NCBI RefSeq assembly: GCF_900102795.1
Contig: NZ_FMWG01000002.1
Coordinates: forward strand, 1 to 64,000
From: Epibacterium ulvae
GTDB lineage: Bacteria > Pseudomonadota > Alphaproteobacteria > Rhodobacterales > Rhodobacteraceae
Length of the DNA: 64,000 nucleotides
Direction of reading: 5' to 3'
This document shows, piece after piece, positions 16,979-30,116 of the stretch. The notes under the pieces are model-generated. The model was not told where the DNA came from and made no database searches. It was given only the letters and a program-made list of their open reading frames with translations. Positions within the stretch are counted from its first letter, which is position 1. Every line of letters begins with the position of its first letter. Both the position numbers and the translations under genes were made by a program.

Positions 16979-17947
16979 CTATTCAGATGGCAGTGTCATT
17001 TCGTAACGCTGCGTGTCTAATATTTCACCATTTCGCACTAATTGAGCGGTGCCAATATAATCCCCAGCGGGCCATGTTTCACTGCGTCGCTTTTTACCGC
17101 CAGCGCGAAACAATTGGGCCTGTGTTTTGGTCAGCGTGGTCGCTGTATCTAAGAATTCTCCAGCGGGGCCTTGAATGTGGAGAGAGACGATATCTCCCGT
17201 GCGACCTCCAAATATATATGTCCAGAACACAAGTGCGGGCGCTGAGGGGGCGATGGGTGTTTCATCTGCTTGGCCTGCCCGAATATCCGCAAGTGTAGGA
17301 ATTGTAGAGGCGAAGCCCGACGCAATGAGGCCACCGGCTTGATAAGGAATGCTAACGTCCCATAAGGTTTTGCTGTCAACGCCGCATTTTCCGAGTGTGT
17401 TTGGTGTGAAAGGGTCAACAACCTCGCCGTCTTTACGAACAGAGAGGTGGAGGTGGGCGAATTGAGTTTTGCCGGAGAGCCCAACAAGGCCTAAAGGTTC
17501 GCCACGTTCTATAGGCTGGCCTTTTTGTGCTGAAATTGAGCCCTGTTTCATGTGGCAGTATTGCGTGACCCAGCCGTCATCATGCTCTAGGACAATGCCG
17601 TTGCCGCACTCGCGCCCTTTTACGGTTGCTGCCGTGTCCTCAGTAAAGAGCTGATCTGGCATGTTGTTGCGTATGCCGAGCACAACACCGTCAGCTGCAG
17701 CAAGGACGGCAACATCTTGATTTAACGCGGCGAGTGTTGGTAGCGCAATGTCGGTGCCTTTGTGGCCATCGTAACTCAGGCTGTTACAGGTAAAGTCATG
17801 GGCAGCTTGTGACGGATCATGATCAACATATTGTTGAATGTAGCAATCTGTTCCAAGCTCGCAATCAACAGGCCAGGAAAGAGACAAATCGCCCGCCACC
17901 GCAGGGGTGGCGAGCGTGAATGAAACTGCTATGCAGATCTGGCGCAT
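16979..17947 (-). CDS. secreted M23 (LytM) family metallopeptidase
   Basis: This 322-aa protein has a signal peptide of about 18 residues (cleavage after AVAG). The M23 catalytic core is complete: His62 and Asp66 in GHKGTDIAL, His132 in TQYCHM and His165/His167 in FAHLHLSV, with zinc bound by His62, Asp66 and His167. It should cut peptide cross-links of murein or another periplasmic substrate. The C-terminal 120 residues look like a beta-rich accessory domain. It starts 4 bp after clpA, so the two are probably co-transcribed. Confidence 0.88.
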   Translation of the reverse strand: MRQICIAVSFTLATPAVAGDLSLSWPVDCELGTDCYIQQYVDHDPSQAAHDFTCNSLSYDGHKGTDIALPTLAALNQDVAVLAAADGVVLGIRNNMPDQLFTEDTAATVKGRECGNGIVLEHDDGWVTQYCHMKQGSISAQKGQPIERGEPLGLVGLSGKTQFAHLHLSVRKDGEVVDPFTPNTLGKCGVDSKTLWDVSIPYQAGGLIASGFASTIPTLADIRAGQADETPIAPSAPALVFWTYIFGGRTGDIVSLHIQGPAGEFLDTATTLTKTQAQLFRAGGKKRRSETWPAGDYIGTAQLVRNGEILDTQRYEMTLPSE

Positions 17948-17951
17948 CCGG

Positions 17952-20279
17952 TTAATCCGCGGTCAGCAGCGGAGGTTTATCACCAGAGATACGTGGTTTT
18001 GACGGGCCTTCCAAACGCAGATCTAGTTTGCCATCTTTGATGCCAACTTTGACAATGCCGCCCTTGGTCAACTTGCCAAACAAGAGCTCTTCGGCCAGAG
18101 GTTTTTTGATGTGTTCTTGGATAACGCGACCCAGAGGACGTGCCCCCATTTTCTCATCATAACCCTTCTCACCAAGCCACTCTGCAGCAGGGCGCGTTAG
18201 CTCGATAGAGACGTTGCGATCCATTAACTGGGCTTCAAGCTGTAGCACAAACTTTTCTACGACTTGCAGGATTGTCTCTTTCGGCAATGGCGCAAAAGCA
18301 ATCACAGCGTCCAGGCGGTTGCGGAATTCTGGTGTGAATGTGCGTTCAATCGCTGCGGTGTCTTCACCTTCGCGACGGTCACGTCCAAAGCCAACAGCAG
18401 CTTTTGCCATATCTGCCGCACCTGCGTTTGAGGTCATGATTAAAATCACATTGCGGAAATTGACTGTCCGACCGTTATGATCCGTCAACTGACCGTTGTC
18501 CATGACCTGCAACAGGATGTTAAAGACATCTGGATGTGCTTTCTCGATTTCATCCAAGAGCAGTACACAGTGCGGATGCTGATCAACCCCATCTGTAAGC
18601 AAGCCGCCCTGATCAAATCCCACATAGCCCGGAGGTGCCCCAATCAGGCGAGAGACTGCGTGTTTCTCCATATACTCTGACATGTCAAAGCGCAGCAGTT
18701 CTACACCAAGCGTATCGGCAAGCTGTTTGGCCACTTCGGTTTTGCCGACACCAGTTGGCCCGGCAAACAGGTAGTTCCCGATAGGCTTTTCTGGTTCGCG
18801 CAGCCCTGCACGGGCTAGTTTGATGGCGCTAGACAACGCTTCGATTGCATTATCCTGCCCAAACACAACGCGTTTCAAAGATTTTTCGAGGTCCTTCAAA
18901 ACCTCGGCATCGTCTTTGGAAACGCTTTTTGGGGGGATGCGCGCGATTTTTGCGACCACAGCTTCGATTTCTTTAACGCCAATGGTTTTACGGCGCTTGC
19001 TTTCGGGAACCAAGTGTTGTGCGGCTCCGGCTTCATCAATGACGTCGATTGCCTTATCTGGCAGTTTGCGATCATTGATGTAACGCGCCGAAAGCTCTAC
19101 CGCAGATTTAATTGCGTCTGCGGTGAACTTGATACTGTGGTGTTCCTCGAAATACGGTTTCAAACCTTTGAGGATCTGCACTGAATCGTCCACAGTAGGT
19201 TCGTTCACGTCGATCTTTTGGAAACGACGGCTGAGCGCGCGATCTTTTTCAAAATGCTGACGGAACTCTTTATAAGTGGTTGATCCCATCGTGCGAAGTT
19301 TGCCGCCCTGTAACGCAGGCTTTAGCAGGTTTGATGCATCCATAGCACCGCCCGAAGTCGCGCCTGCGCCGATCACTGTGTGAATTTCATCGATGAAAAG
19401 CACAGCGTCCGGGTGCTCTTCTAATTCACCAACAACGGCTTTGAGGCGTTCCTCAAAATCGCCACGGTAGCGTGTTCCAGCAAGCAAAGCGCCAAGATCA
19501 AGCGAATATATCGTCGTATTGGCAAGCACTTCGGGCGTTTCACCTGCTACGATTTTGCGCGCAAGGCCTTCCGCGATTGCCGTTTTCCCAACGCCAGGAT
19601 CGCCAACGAGCAACGGGTTGTTTTTCCGGCGACGGCAAAGCACCTGAATGCAGCGTTCTACTTCATGGCTGCGTCCGATGAGGGGATCAATATCCCCTTC
19701 GCGCGATTTTGCATTAAGATCGACGCAATACTTCTCGAGAGCGCTTTCTTTCTTTTCGGTGGCTTCGCCTGTCGGCGCTTGTGAGGTCTCTTCAAAATCC
19801 TCGGCGCCGCTTACCGTGCGGTTTTCACCAAATGCAGGGTCTTTTGCCACACCATGTGCGATGAAATTAACCGCGTCATAACGTGTCATTTCCTGATCTT
19901 GTAGGAAATAAGCAGCGTCACTCTCGCGCTCTGCAAATATAGCAACGAGGACGTTGGCACCGGTTACTTCGGTTCGTCCTGACGATTGTACGTGGATCGC
20001 GGCGCGTTGGATAACCCGCTGGAAGGCGGCGGTGGGGACCGCTTCTGAGCCTTCAACAGATGTAATTAGATTGGCGAGTTCTTCGTCGACAAACTCAACC
20101 AAGGCGCTGCGAAGTTCATCCAGGTCCACACTACAGGCCTGCATGACACGTGCGGCGTCGGGCTCGTCCAAAAGAGAGAGCAAAAGATGTTCGAGTGTTG
20201 CAAATTCATGACGCCGCTGGTTTGCAAGCGCCAAGGCTGCGTGGATGGCTTGTTCAAGCGTGTTTGAGAATGAAGGCAC
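17952..20279 (-). CDS. clpA: ATP-dependent Clp protease ATPase subunit ClpA
   Basis: This 775-aa AAA+ unfoldase has an N-domain (residues 1-150), then D1 with Walker A GDPGVGKT at 226-233 and VLFIDE at 293-298. D2 has Walker A GPTGVGKT at 507-514. There is no long middle domain, which separates it from ClpB. ClpP is needed as the peptidase partner and is not in this window, nor is clpS. I chose GTG 20279 because AGGAG lies 8 bases upstream and VPSFSNTLEQAI is the usual beginning. The open frame continues 38 codons further upstream without support. Confidence 0.95.
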   Translation of the reverse strand: MPSFSNTLEQAIHAALALANQRRHEFATLEHLLLSLLDEPDAARVMQACSVDLDELRSALVEFVDEELANLITSVEGSEAVPTAAFQRVIQRAAIHVQSSGRTEVTGANVLVAIFAERESDAAYFLQDQEMTRYDAVNFIAHGVAKDPAFGENRTVSGAEDFEETSQAPTGEATEKKESALEKYCVDLNAKSREGDIDPLIGRSHEVERCIQVLCRRRKNNPLLVGDPGVGKTAIAEGLARKIVAGETPEVLANTTIYSLDLGALLAGTRYRGDFEERLKAVVGELEEHPDAVLFIDEIHTVIGAGATSGGAMDASNLLKPALQGGKLRTMGSTTYKEFRQHFEKDRALSRRFQKIDVNEPTVDDSVQILKGLKPYFEEHHSIKFTADAIKSAVELSARYINDRKLPDKAIDVIDEAGAAQHLVPESKRRKTIGVKEIEAVVAKIARIPPKSVSKDDAEVLKDLEKSLKRVVFGQDNAIEALSSAIKLARAGLREPEKPIGNYLFAGPTGVGKTEVAKQLADTLGVELLRFDMSEYMEKHAVSRLIGAPPGYVGFDQGGLLTDGVDQHPHCVLLLDEIEKAHPDVFNILLQVMDNGQLTDHNGRTVNFRNVILIMTSNAGAADMAKAAVGFGRDRREGEDTAAIERTFTPEFRNRLDAVIAFAPLPKETILQVVEKFVLQLEAQLMDRNVSIELTRPAAEWLGEKGYDEKMGARPLGRVIQEHIKKPLAEELLFGKLTKGGIVKVGIKDGKLDLRLEGPSKPRISGDKPPLLTAD

Positions 20280-20454
20280 AGGCGTGCTCCTCTGTCTTGG
20301 GTTGATGGGCCATCCCGCGAGTATTTGCGGGGGGTCCATGATCAACCATGTCTCTATAGTGTTAGAGTTTGGTTGATCGGGCGGCGGCTTCAAGGGTTTT
20401 TTGTTAAATTTAAGTCACAAATTGCGTGACCAGCTGAATTCAGGGCGTCAAAAG

Positions 20455-21222
20455 TCAGAATTTGTCCTTACGTTTGCGGATTTCGGCAAATACTTCAGAC
20501 GCCGAACGGCTTGTCATATTCAGCGCTGCTTTGATTGACGGTTCCGCTGCTCTTAAGAACGGATTGGTTGCGCGCTCTAATGAGAGTTTAGAGGGAACTG
20601 TTGGCTGCCCGTTTTCGCGAGCTTGAGCAATCTCTTTTGCGCGTGCATGCAAGTCTGGGTTATCTGCTTCGATCGTCAGGGCAAATTCGGTATTTGATTT
20701 GGTGTATTCATGCCCTGAATACACCATAGTTTCTTCTGGTAGGCTGGCAAGTGTAGAAAGACTGGCCCACATTTGTTCAGCGCTACCTTCAAACAGGCGT
20801 CCACACCCCATGGCCATCAAGCTATCAGCGGTGAATACAGCTTTTGATTCGGGGAAGTGATATGCAATGTGCCCGACAGTATGACCTGACACATCATGAA
20901 CGTGTAGGGTCTCTCCGAGACATTCAAATGTATCGCCGTCTTGCAGCGCAATATCCAGCGGAGGCAGGCGGTGTTGATCCGCGGTTGCGCCGATGATTTT
21001 TGGATTGTGATGCTCTTGAAGGGCGGGCAGGGCGTCGATGTGGTCCCAATGGTGGTGGGTGATCAGAACAAAATCCAAATTCCAGTTGCGCTGCGAGAGA
21101 GCTTCTAAAATTGGTGCAGCTTCCGGCGCATCTACTAGGGCTGTCTTGCCGCTGTCATCATCATGCAACAAAAATGCGTAATTGTCTGACAGGCAGGGCA
21201 CAGTAAGGATTTCAAGAGGCAT
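20455..21222 (-). CDS. gloB: hydroxyacylglutathione hydrolase (glyoxalase II)
   Basis: This 255-aa metallo-beta-lactamase-fold enzyme has the binuclear metal motif THHHWDH (His56, His58, Asp60, His61). It also has the downstream HVHDVSGHTVGHIAY, FTADSLMAMGCGRLFEG and YSGHEYTKSNTEFA, which are specific for glyoxalase II. It hydrolyses S-lactoylglutathione to lactate and glutathione. I start at the ATG of MPLEILTVPC, since two further in-frame starts lie four codons upstream. It is divergent from the methyltransferase gene. Confidence 0.93.
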   Translation of the reverse strand: MPLEILTVPCLSDNYAFLLHDDDSGKTALVDAPEAAPILEALSQRNWNLDFVLITHHHWDHIDALPALQEHHNPKIIGATADQHRLPPLDIALQDGDTFECLGETLHVHDVSGHTVGHIAYHFPESKAVFTADSLMAMGCGRLFEGSAEQMWASLSTLASLPEETMVYSGHEYTKSNTEFALTIEADNPDLHARAKEIAQARENGQPTVPSKLSLERATNPFLRAAEPSIKAALNMTSRSASEVFAEIRKRKDKF

Positions 21223-21283
21223 GGCCATTCTCATTTAGGTTGCTACAGTGGGCCCAGTTTGGCGAATGGAGCAGTCGGCTGCA

Positions 21284-22048
21284 ATGTATCTGGATGTACA
21301 GGACCTTAGGAATTTTTATTATCGCAGCATGCTGGGGCGTGCGGCGCAAGCATCGGTGCGTACACGACTGCTTGATTTATGGCCTGATGTTGCAGGTGAA
21401 ACAGTGGCAGGGTTTGGATTCGCCGCTCCCTTGCTGAGGCCATATTTGCAAAAGGCGCGCCGGGTGGTCGCGTTGATGCCTGGGCCACAAGGGGTGATGC
21501 AATGGCCTGCGGGGCTACCGAATGTCTCTGTGTTGTGTGAAGAAACCATGTGGCCACTTGAAACCGGTCATGTGGATCGCCTGGTGGTTTTGCACGGGCT
21601 TGAAACTTCTGAGCGCCCGTCAAATTTGTTAGAGGAATGTTGGCGTGTGCTTGGTCCCGGCGGGCGCGCTGTTTTTATTGTTCCTAACCGGGCTGGGCTT
21701 TGGGCGCGTTCTGATCGCACCCCTTTTGGCTTTGGGCGTCCTTACACGTTAACGCAACTGGAAAACCAGTTACGCGCGCATCAATTTGAAATCGCAAAAC
21801 ACGTTGGCGCGCTTTATATGCCGCCAAGCCACAAGCGGTTTTGGCTGAAATCAGCCAGACTGTTTGAACAAGCCGGACAGAGCCTTCCCGCGATCCTTGC
21901 CGGTGGTGTTTTTATGGTTGAAGTCTGCAAGCAAAGCTACCCTCCATCGGGAAATGCGATCAAAGAGGCCAAGCAAAACCGGATTAGGGTACTTGAAGGA
22001 TTGTCCAATCCACTGCCCAAGCCAGCGTGGTCAACTGAAGAGCGCTGA
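21284..22048 (+). CDS. class I SAM-dependent methyltransferase
   Basis: This 254-aa protein begins [19 protein letters not shown] and has a degenerate SAM-binding domain with [11 protein letters not shown], then [22 protein letters not shown]. That segment is the conserved strand-4/strand-5 region of class I methyltransferases. The substrate is unknown. A gene of this type next to gloB is familiar in the Roseobacter group. The start at 21284 is the most conserved one, and upstream in-frame starts at 21248 and 21266 are possible. Confidence 0.8.
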   Translation: MYLDVQDLRNFYYRSMLGRAAQASVRTRLLDLWPDVAGETVAGFGFAAPLLRPYLQKARRVVALMPGPQGVMQWPAGLPNVSVLCEETMWPLETGHVDRLVVLHGLETSERPSNLLEECWRVLGPGGRAVFIVPNRAGLWARSDRTPFGFGRPYTLTQLENQLRAHQFEIAKHVGALYMPPSHKRFWLKSARLFEQAGQSLPAILAGGVFMVEVCKQSYPPSGNAIKEAKQNRIRVLEGLSNPLPKPAWSTEER

Positions 22049-22375
22049 TTCCTTTCCGTAGTGAGGGTGCTGCAAAAAAAGGCAAAGTGTGAGCCGTTTT
22101 GCCTCAAGATTCACGGAAATAAGTTGGGAAAAGTGGGCGATGTGAGCATTTTTTCTACGTTGTTTCACTGCTAAATCGGCAACACTTCCCATAAGCTGTT
22201 GAAAACATAAGTAACCCATAAATTAAATAGGTGTTTAAGGCTGTTGATAGGACGGTAACGCTCTGCTACATCCACGCTGATTTCAACGCCTCGCCGACCA
22301 CGGGGGGCTGACGCACGCCCCCGGACGCCACCCTTTTGGGTAAGCCAACCGGGGCCAAATATCGGAAGGGTGGAC
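22049..22375 (+). other. leader region of the ATP synthase operon
   Basis: A 327-bp gap with no credible gene. It should hold the atp promoter. TTGAAA at 22199 with ATTAAA at 22222 (17-bp spacer) is a weak candidate. The part nearest atpH contains two hairpins: CGGGGG (22301-22306) with CCCCCG (22318-22323), and ACCC-TTTT-GGGT just downstream. This implies a structured 5' leader. Confidence 0.4.
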
Positions 22376-22936
22376 GTGTCCGAACCAGCTTCGATTTCCG
22401 CAGGCATTGCTGCGCGCTATGCCACTGCGATCTTTGAGATTGCAGAAGAGAACAAGGCTCTTGATAGTCTTGAAACCAGTTTGAACGACCTGGCCGCGGC
22501 CTTGGCCGACAGCGAAGCGCTGTCGACTTTGATTTCCTCGCCAGTTGTCACACGTGAAGAACAGGGTGCAGCAATCACTGCTGTCGCGGATAAGATGGGC
22601 ATTGACCCAACTGTACGCAACACTCTGGCGCTGATGGCCGAAAAGCGCCGTCTGTTCGTGTTGCCTGCACTGATCGAAGCGCTGCGCGCTCGTTTGGCAG
22701 AGGCGCGCGGTGAGGTGACCGCAGAGGTGATCTCGGCCAAAGCCCTGACAAAAGCCCAAAGCGAAAAGCTGGCCAAAACGCTGGCTGAGCGCGTGGGCAA
22801 GAAAGTCACCATTAATGCCACCGTAGATGCAAGCATCATCGGCGGTCTTGTTGTTAAAGTGGGTTCGAAGATGATCGATAGCTCGATCCGCTCCAAGCTC
22901 AACTCCCTACAGAATGCAATGAAAGAGGTCGGATAA
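22376..22936 (+). CDS. atpH: F1 ATP synthase delta subunit
   Basis: This 186-aa delta (OSCP-type) subunit joins the F1 head to the peripheral stalk. It has an N-terminal helical domain (SISAGIAARYATAIFEIAEE) and the conserved C-terminal GGLVVKVGSKMIDSSIRSKL. I chose GTG 22376 (VSEPASIS) because GGAAGGG lies 5 bases upstream and relatives start there. A GTG two codons earlier overlaps the binding site. It is first in the order atpH-A-G-D-C, with F0 genes elsewhere, the usual alphaproteobacterial split. Confidence 0.93.
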   Translation: MSEPASISAGIAARYATAIFEIAEENKALDSLETSLNDLAAALADSEALSTLISSPVVTREEQGAAITAVADKMGIDPTVRNTLALMAEKRRLFVLPALIEALRARLAEARGEVTAEVISAKALTKAQSEKLAKTLAERVGKKVTINATVDASIIGGLVVKVGSKMIDSSIRSKLNSLQNAMKEVG

Positions 22937-24475
<1,539 letters not shown>

Positions 24476-24490
24476 GGGGAGAGACAGGGA

Positions 24491-26813
<2,323 letters not shown>

Positions 26814-26824
26814 GGAGTATCCTA

Positions 26825-27235
26825 ATGGCTGATACCATGCAATTTGACCTTGTCAGCCCTGAGCGAAGCTTGGCTTCGCTTAAGGCGACAGCGGTCCAGA
26901 TCCCTGGTGCGGAAGGTGACATGACAGCGATGCCGTTGCATGCACCAACCATCACCACCCTGCGTCCGGGTCTCCTGAAGGTCGAAAGCCCTGAAGGAAA
27001 CACTGATTACGTGGTCACAGGCGGTTTTGCTGAAATAAACGCTGAGGGCCTTTCGGTTCTGGCTGAGAAAGCGATTCCGACCTCCGAGTTGACACGTGAA
27101 CAGCTCGACACGCTGATCGAAGATGCGCGCGCTGCTCATAAGGCTGCGGTCGACAACGAACAGCATGATCTGGTCACCGATGCAGCTAAGCTGCTGGCAG
27201 ATATGGAAGCGTTAGGCACCCATATCGCGTTGTAA
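26825..27235 (+). CDS. atpC: F1 ATP synthase epsilon subunit
   Basis: This 136-aa subunit has the N-terminal beta barrel ([26 protein letters not shown]) and a short helical C-terminal tail. It couples gamma to the c-ring and can inhibit ATP hydrolysis. It is the last gene of the operon, 11 bp after atpD with AAGGAG upstream, and is followed by a strong terminator. Confidence 0.96.
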   Translation: MADTMQFDLVSPERSLASLKATAVQIPGAEGDMTAMPLHAPTITTLRPGLLKVESPEGNTDYVVTGGFAEINAEGLSVLAEKAIPTSELTREQLDTLIEDARAAHKAAVDNEQHDLVTDAAKLLADMEALGTHIAL

Positions 27236-27260
27236 GCGAGTGCTGATAAATGTTTTTGAG

Positions 27261-27291
27261 ACCGGCCCTTCGTAATGAGGGCCGGTTTTTT
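27261..27291 (+). terminator. intrinsic terminator of the atp operon
   Basis: ACCGGCCCT (27261-27269) pairs with AGGGCCGGT (27278-27286), followed by a run of T residues. Confidence 0.92.
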
Positions 27292-27349
27292 CATTTCAGC
27301 TTGTGCTGTAGTGGTTTGATAAACAAGGTTTAGAGCTTCGAGGGAGTGA

Positions 27350-28204
27350 ATGTCTGTAGTTGATCTTACTCGGTTGGCGGGCTTGGTCTTTCTAGCAGTT
27401 TCTTGCGTCGTGCTGGGGGATACAGCGGGCAAGATGCTGACTGCCAATGGCGCGGATCCTTTTTTTGTTGCTTGGTCTCGCTTTGCTTTAGGTGCTTTGC
27501 TTCTTTTGCCTGTTAGCGGATTGCGCGCGTCTGAGTTGCGTGATTTGTGGCGATGGCCGATTATCTTACGGGCGATGCTGATCCTAAGCGGGATTTGCTG
27601 TATCCTTACCGCGTTACGTACCGAGCCTATCGCCAACGTATTTGGCGGGTTCTTTATTGGGCCAGTTGTCTCTTATATTCTTGCTATCGTGTTTTTAGGC
27701 GAGCGCCCAAGCAGCTGGCGCAGCATATCGTTTGCTGTTGGGTTTCTCGGTGTCATGCTGGTTGTTCAGCCCGGCCTTGGGATGACAACGGGCATGATGT
27801 TTGCGCTGGCTGCAGGATGTTTCTACGGTGGCTATCTTGTGATGACCAAATGGATCGCTGGACAGGTTCGTCCACGATTTTTACTTATGTCTCAATTGAT
27901 CATCGGTACAGTTGTGCTTGCACCTTTTGCTGGAGTGGCGGCGTGGCCTGAAAGTAATGTTTCCGTATGGGGATTAATTTTCCTCAGCGCTGCAGGATCG
28001 GCCTGTGGGAACTTTCTGTTGGTACTGGCAAATCGGCGCGGCGAGGCGAGCTTAATTGCGCCCTTGACCTACACCCAGTTGTTGACGGCCACCGCAATCG
28101 GAGGACTGGCGTTTGGTGATTGGCCAGACTGGGTTGCATGGACAGGGCTGGCGTTGATCCTAGCGTCTGGGTTTGTGATTTTGCTCCTTACGCCCCGAAC
28201 TTAG
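27350..28204 (+). CDS. EamA/DMT-family transporter
   Basis: This 284-aa protein has ten hydrophobic segments arranged as two EamA repeats. The first covers about residues 5-140 (FFVAWSRFALGALLLLP). The second covers 150-284 and ends GLALILASGFVILL. The family exports or imports small metabolites across the inner membrane, and the substrate cannot be inferred. AGGGAG precedes the ATG closely. It is a single gene between the atp terminator and a convergent acetyltransferase. Confidence 0.88.
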   Translation: MSVVDLTRLAGLVFLAVSCVVLGDTAGKMLTANGADPFFVAWSRFALGALLLLPVSGLRASELRDLWRWPIILRAMLILSGICCILTALRTEPIANVFGGFFIGPVVSYILAIVFLGERPSSWRSISFAVGFLGVMLVVQPGLGMTTGMMFALAAGCFYGGYLVMTKWIAGQVRPRFLLMSQLIIGTVVLAPFAGVAAWPESNVSVWGLIFLSAAGSACGNFLLVLANRRGEASLIAPLTYTQLLTATAIGGLAFGDWPDWVAWTGLALILASGFVILLLTPRT

Positions 28205-28225
28205 ACTGCTACTGTGAGCCTGTGA

Positions 28226-28726
28226 TCACAGGCTCAAAACGTCATTGCGATAGGATTGGTCTTTGATTTCGAAGTAGCTCTGTCCCACTGTCATAAAGCC
28301 TTTGGCGTGATAAAATTCGAGTGCGCTGTCATTTTCGGAATTAACCAGCAACCAGGGGCTGCGATTGCCACGTTCTCTGCATATTTTAAGAGCGGCCTCT
28401 AGTAATGCAGCGCCAATTCCTTTGCCTTGATGGCGGGGTTGTACGTAAAGCGTTGAAATCTCGGTTTCATGACAGCCAGGAACAGGGGCAGGGCGATCGA
28501 AGGATAATCGGATATAGCCGTCAATTCCGACACTGTTTTGAGAGGTCAGAAACACCTCATTTGGATCGTTTAACGCGGTGGTGAATTTGGCAGTCGAAAA
28601 TTCGGCTAGGGCATAATCGGCAAAATGGGCATCTATGCCTTCGCGGATATACGTATTGATCCAAACTTCGATCGACAAAGCTGCAAGCGCTGATGCGTCT
28701 GCTTCAACTGCCTTCCTAATGTACAT
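28226..28726 (-). CDS. GNAT-family N-acetyltransferase
   Basis: This 166-aa protein has the GNAT acetyl-CoA motif A, with ISTLYVQPRHQGKGIGAALL (RxxGxG/A form) at about residues 89-108, and motif B with the ENDSALEFYHAKGF segment. It transfers an acetyl group to an unknown amine, peptide or small molecule. It is convergent with the EamA transporter gene, with 21 bp between the stops. Confidence 0.88.
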   Translation of the reverse strand: MYIRKAVEADASALAALSIEVWINTYIREGIDAHFADYALAEFSTAKFTTALNDPNEVFLTSQNSVGIDGYIRLSFDRPAPVPGCHETEISTLYVQPRHQGKGIGAALLEAALKICRERGNRSPWLLVNSENDSALEFYHAKGFMTVGQSYFEIKDQSYRNDVLSL

Positions 28727-28931
28727 TGCTGCCGTCGCCGTTCAAAAACTCACTCAAACGTGAGCGTGGCTTTCTTTGAAAACAACAACAACTCAGAAAT
28801 GAGCGTGATCCTGAAGTAGGTTAAAGGGTGTGCAAAGATGTCGCAAATTTTAGCGTTCTCATGCTCTCTTGCATTTCAGCGCAGTGGCTTTCATACCCTG
28901 ATATACGGTTGAGGTGATCTCAGGATATTTC

Positions 28932-29285
28932 ATGAAGCGATTGCGTAATCCACGTACGGGCATTGACCAAGGGGATGTATTGGTCTTTTCAGATTTCCAA
29001 GAAGGGGGAGAGATGTGGACTGGACATGGGCAACGGGAGAAGCGATGCACTGTACTGTTCAGCGATAGCTTTGCGTCCACGCCTTCTGTGCAGATTTCAG
29101 TGTCGCTGTGGGATATCGATACTTCAGTCACGGCTCGTGCGGAAATTTTGGCGGAGAATATCACTAAGTCTCAGTTCGAGATCGTGTTCAAAACTTGGGG
29201 TGATAGCCGTATCGCCCGTATCAGGGCCTCGTGGTTGGCAATTGGGGAACTGCCTTATGAAGACGACTGGGACGATGTCGATTGA
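28932..29285 (+). CDS. H-type lectin domain protein
   Basis: This 117-aa protein is a single H-type lectin domain. Its segments are GDVLVFSDFQEGGEMWTGHG, VQISVSLWDID and FEIVFKTWGDSRIARIRASW, ending in an acidic tail. The fold, first described in snail agglutinins, forms trimers and binds N-acetylgalactosamine-type sugars. Small cytosolic-looking versions occur in roseobacters. It has no signal peptide. I chose the ATG at 28932 (MKRLRNPRTG) with AGGA upstream. It overlaps the convergent YitT gene by 31 bp. Confidence 0.75.
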   Translation: MKRLRNPRTGIDQGDVLVFSDFQEGGEMWTGHGQREKRCTVLFSDSFASTPSVQISVSLWDIDTSVTARAEILAENITKSQFEIVFKTWGDSRIARIRASWLAIGELPYEDDWDDVD

Positions 29286-29929
29286 GGAGGTTGTACACTG
29301 TCAAAGGCGCCATCATTGGCCGGGCGGCCATAGCCGGGGCGTCCTGTGCCGCTTTGGGCGACATCAAAGTTCCAGACGATGATAAGATTGGTCACCATTG
29401 CACCGATGGCTGAATAGACGAGCTGATCAAAAGCCAATACAAATGCAGAGGCAGTAAAGACGACACCATCCACGCCCAGTTGAAACCAGCCTGCCTTTAA
29501 TCCGGTACGATGTTCGATCAGGATGCTTAGAATGGTCATTCCCCCTGCGGAGGCATTGTGTCGAAAGATTGCGACCAAGCCCACACCGCTGCATGCACCA
29601 CCCAAGATCGCCGCGGTTGCCGTGTTCAAGTGGTCAAAGTTTACAAGCAGGGGCAGTATTTGTGCGCCGGCGGAAATCCCCAACACAGCAAATACGGTGC
29701 GAAAAGCAAAAACGTGCCCACGGTGGCGCAGCGCAAGAACGAGAAACGGAATACCCAAGATAAAAAACAACGGGCCAAAACCCAATGGCACGACATAAGA
29801 GAGCAGCAACGCCAGCCCTGCTGTTTGGCCGGTCACCAACCCGGCTCCCTTCAAGAAAAGAATACCTATGCTGCAGAGCAAGACGCCTGTCACAAGTCCC
29901 TGAAAGTCAAAGGTAGAAAGCAATTTCAT
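29255..29929 (-). CDS. YitT-family membrane protein
   Basis: This protein of about 224 aa has six hydrophobic segments (IGILFLKGAGLVTGQTAGLA, FGPLFFILGIPFLVLAL and others). It also carries the YitT-type NASAGGMTILSILIE segment. The function of the family is unsettled. I start at the ATG of MKLLSTFDF. A GGAGGGG lies 9 bases before an in-frame TTG at 29950, so translation may start there seven codons earlier. The C-terminal tail is Ser/Gln-rich. It overlaps the convergent lectin gene. Confidence 0.7.
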   Translation of the reverse strand: MKLLSTFDFQGLVTGVLLCSIGILFLKGAGLVTGQTAGLALLLSYVVPLGFGPLFFILGIPFLVLALRHRGHVFAFRTVFAVLGISAGAQILPLLVNFDHLNTATAAILGGACSGVGLVAIFRHNASAGGMTILSILIEHRTGLKAGWFQLGVDGVVFTASAFVLAFDQLVYSAIGAMVTNLIIVWNFDVAQSGTGRPGYGRPANDGAFDSVQPPQSTSSQSSS

Positions 29930-30056
29930 AACGAAGTTCGCCAAAAGCAAAGAGAAGTTTCCCCTCCAGTTACATTGGCAACTATGTGTATGCAATCATT
30001 CCCAAAGGTATAATTGCGTTTGTGCTCGAAATTTAGACAAGCCTTGTGTCCAAACC

Positions 30057-30088
30057 AAAAACACCCAGCCGTTTCCGCCGGGTGTTTC
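30057..30088 (-). terminator. intrinsic terminator of prs
   Basis: On the minus strand ACACCC and GGGTGT form a stem around a GC-rich loop and run into TTTTGG. It is located 29 bases after the prs stop. Confidence 0.8.
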
Positions 30089-30116
30089 TAAATGCAATGC
30101 ATTATGTTTTTGTCGC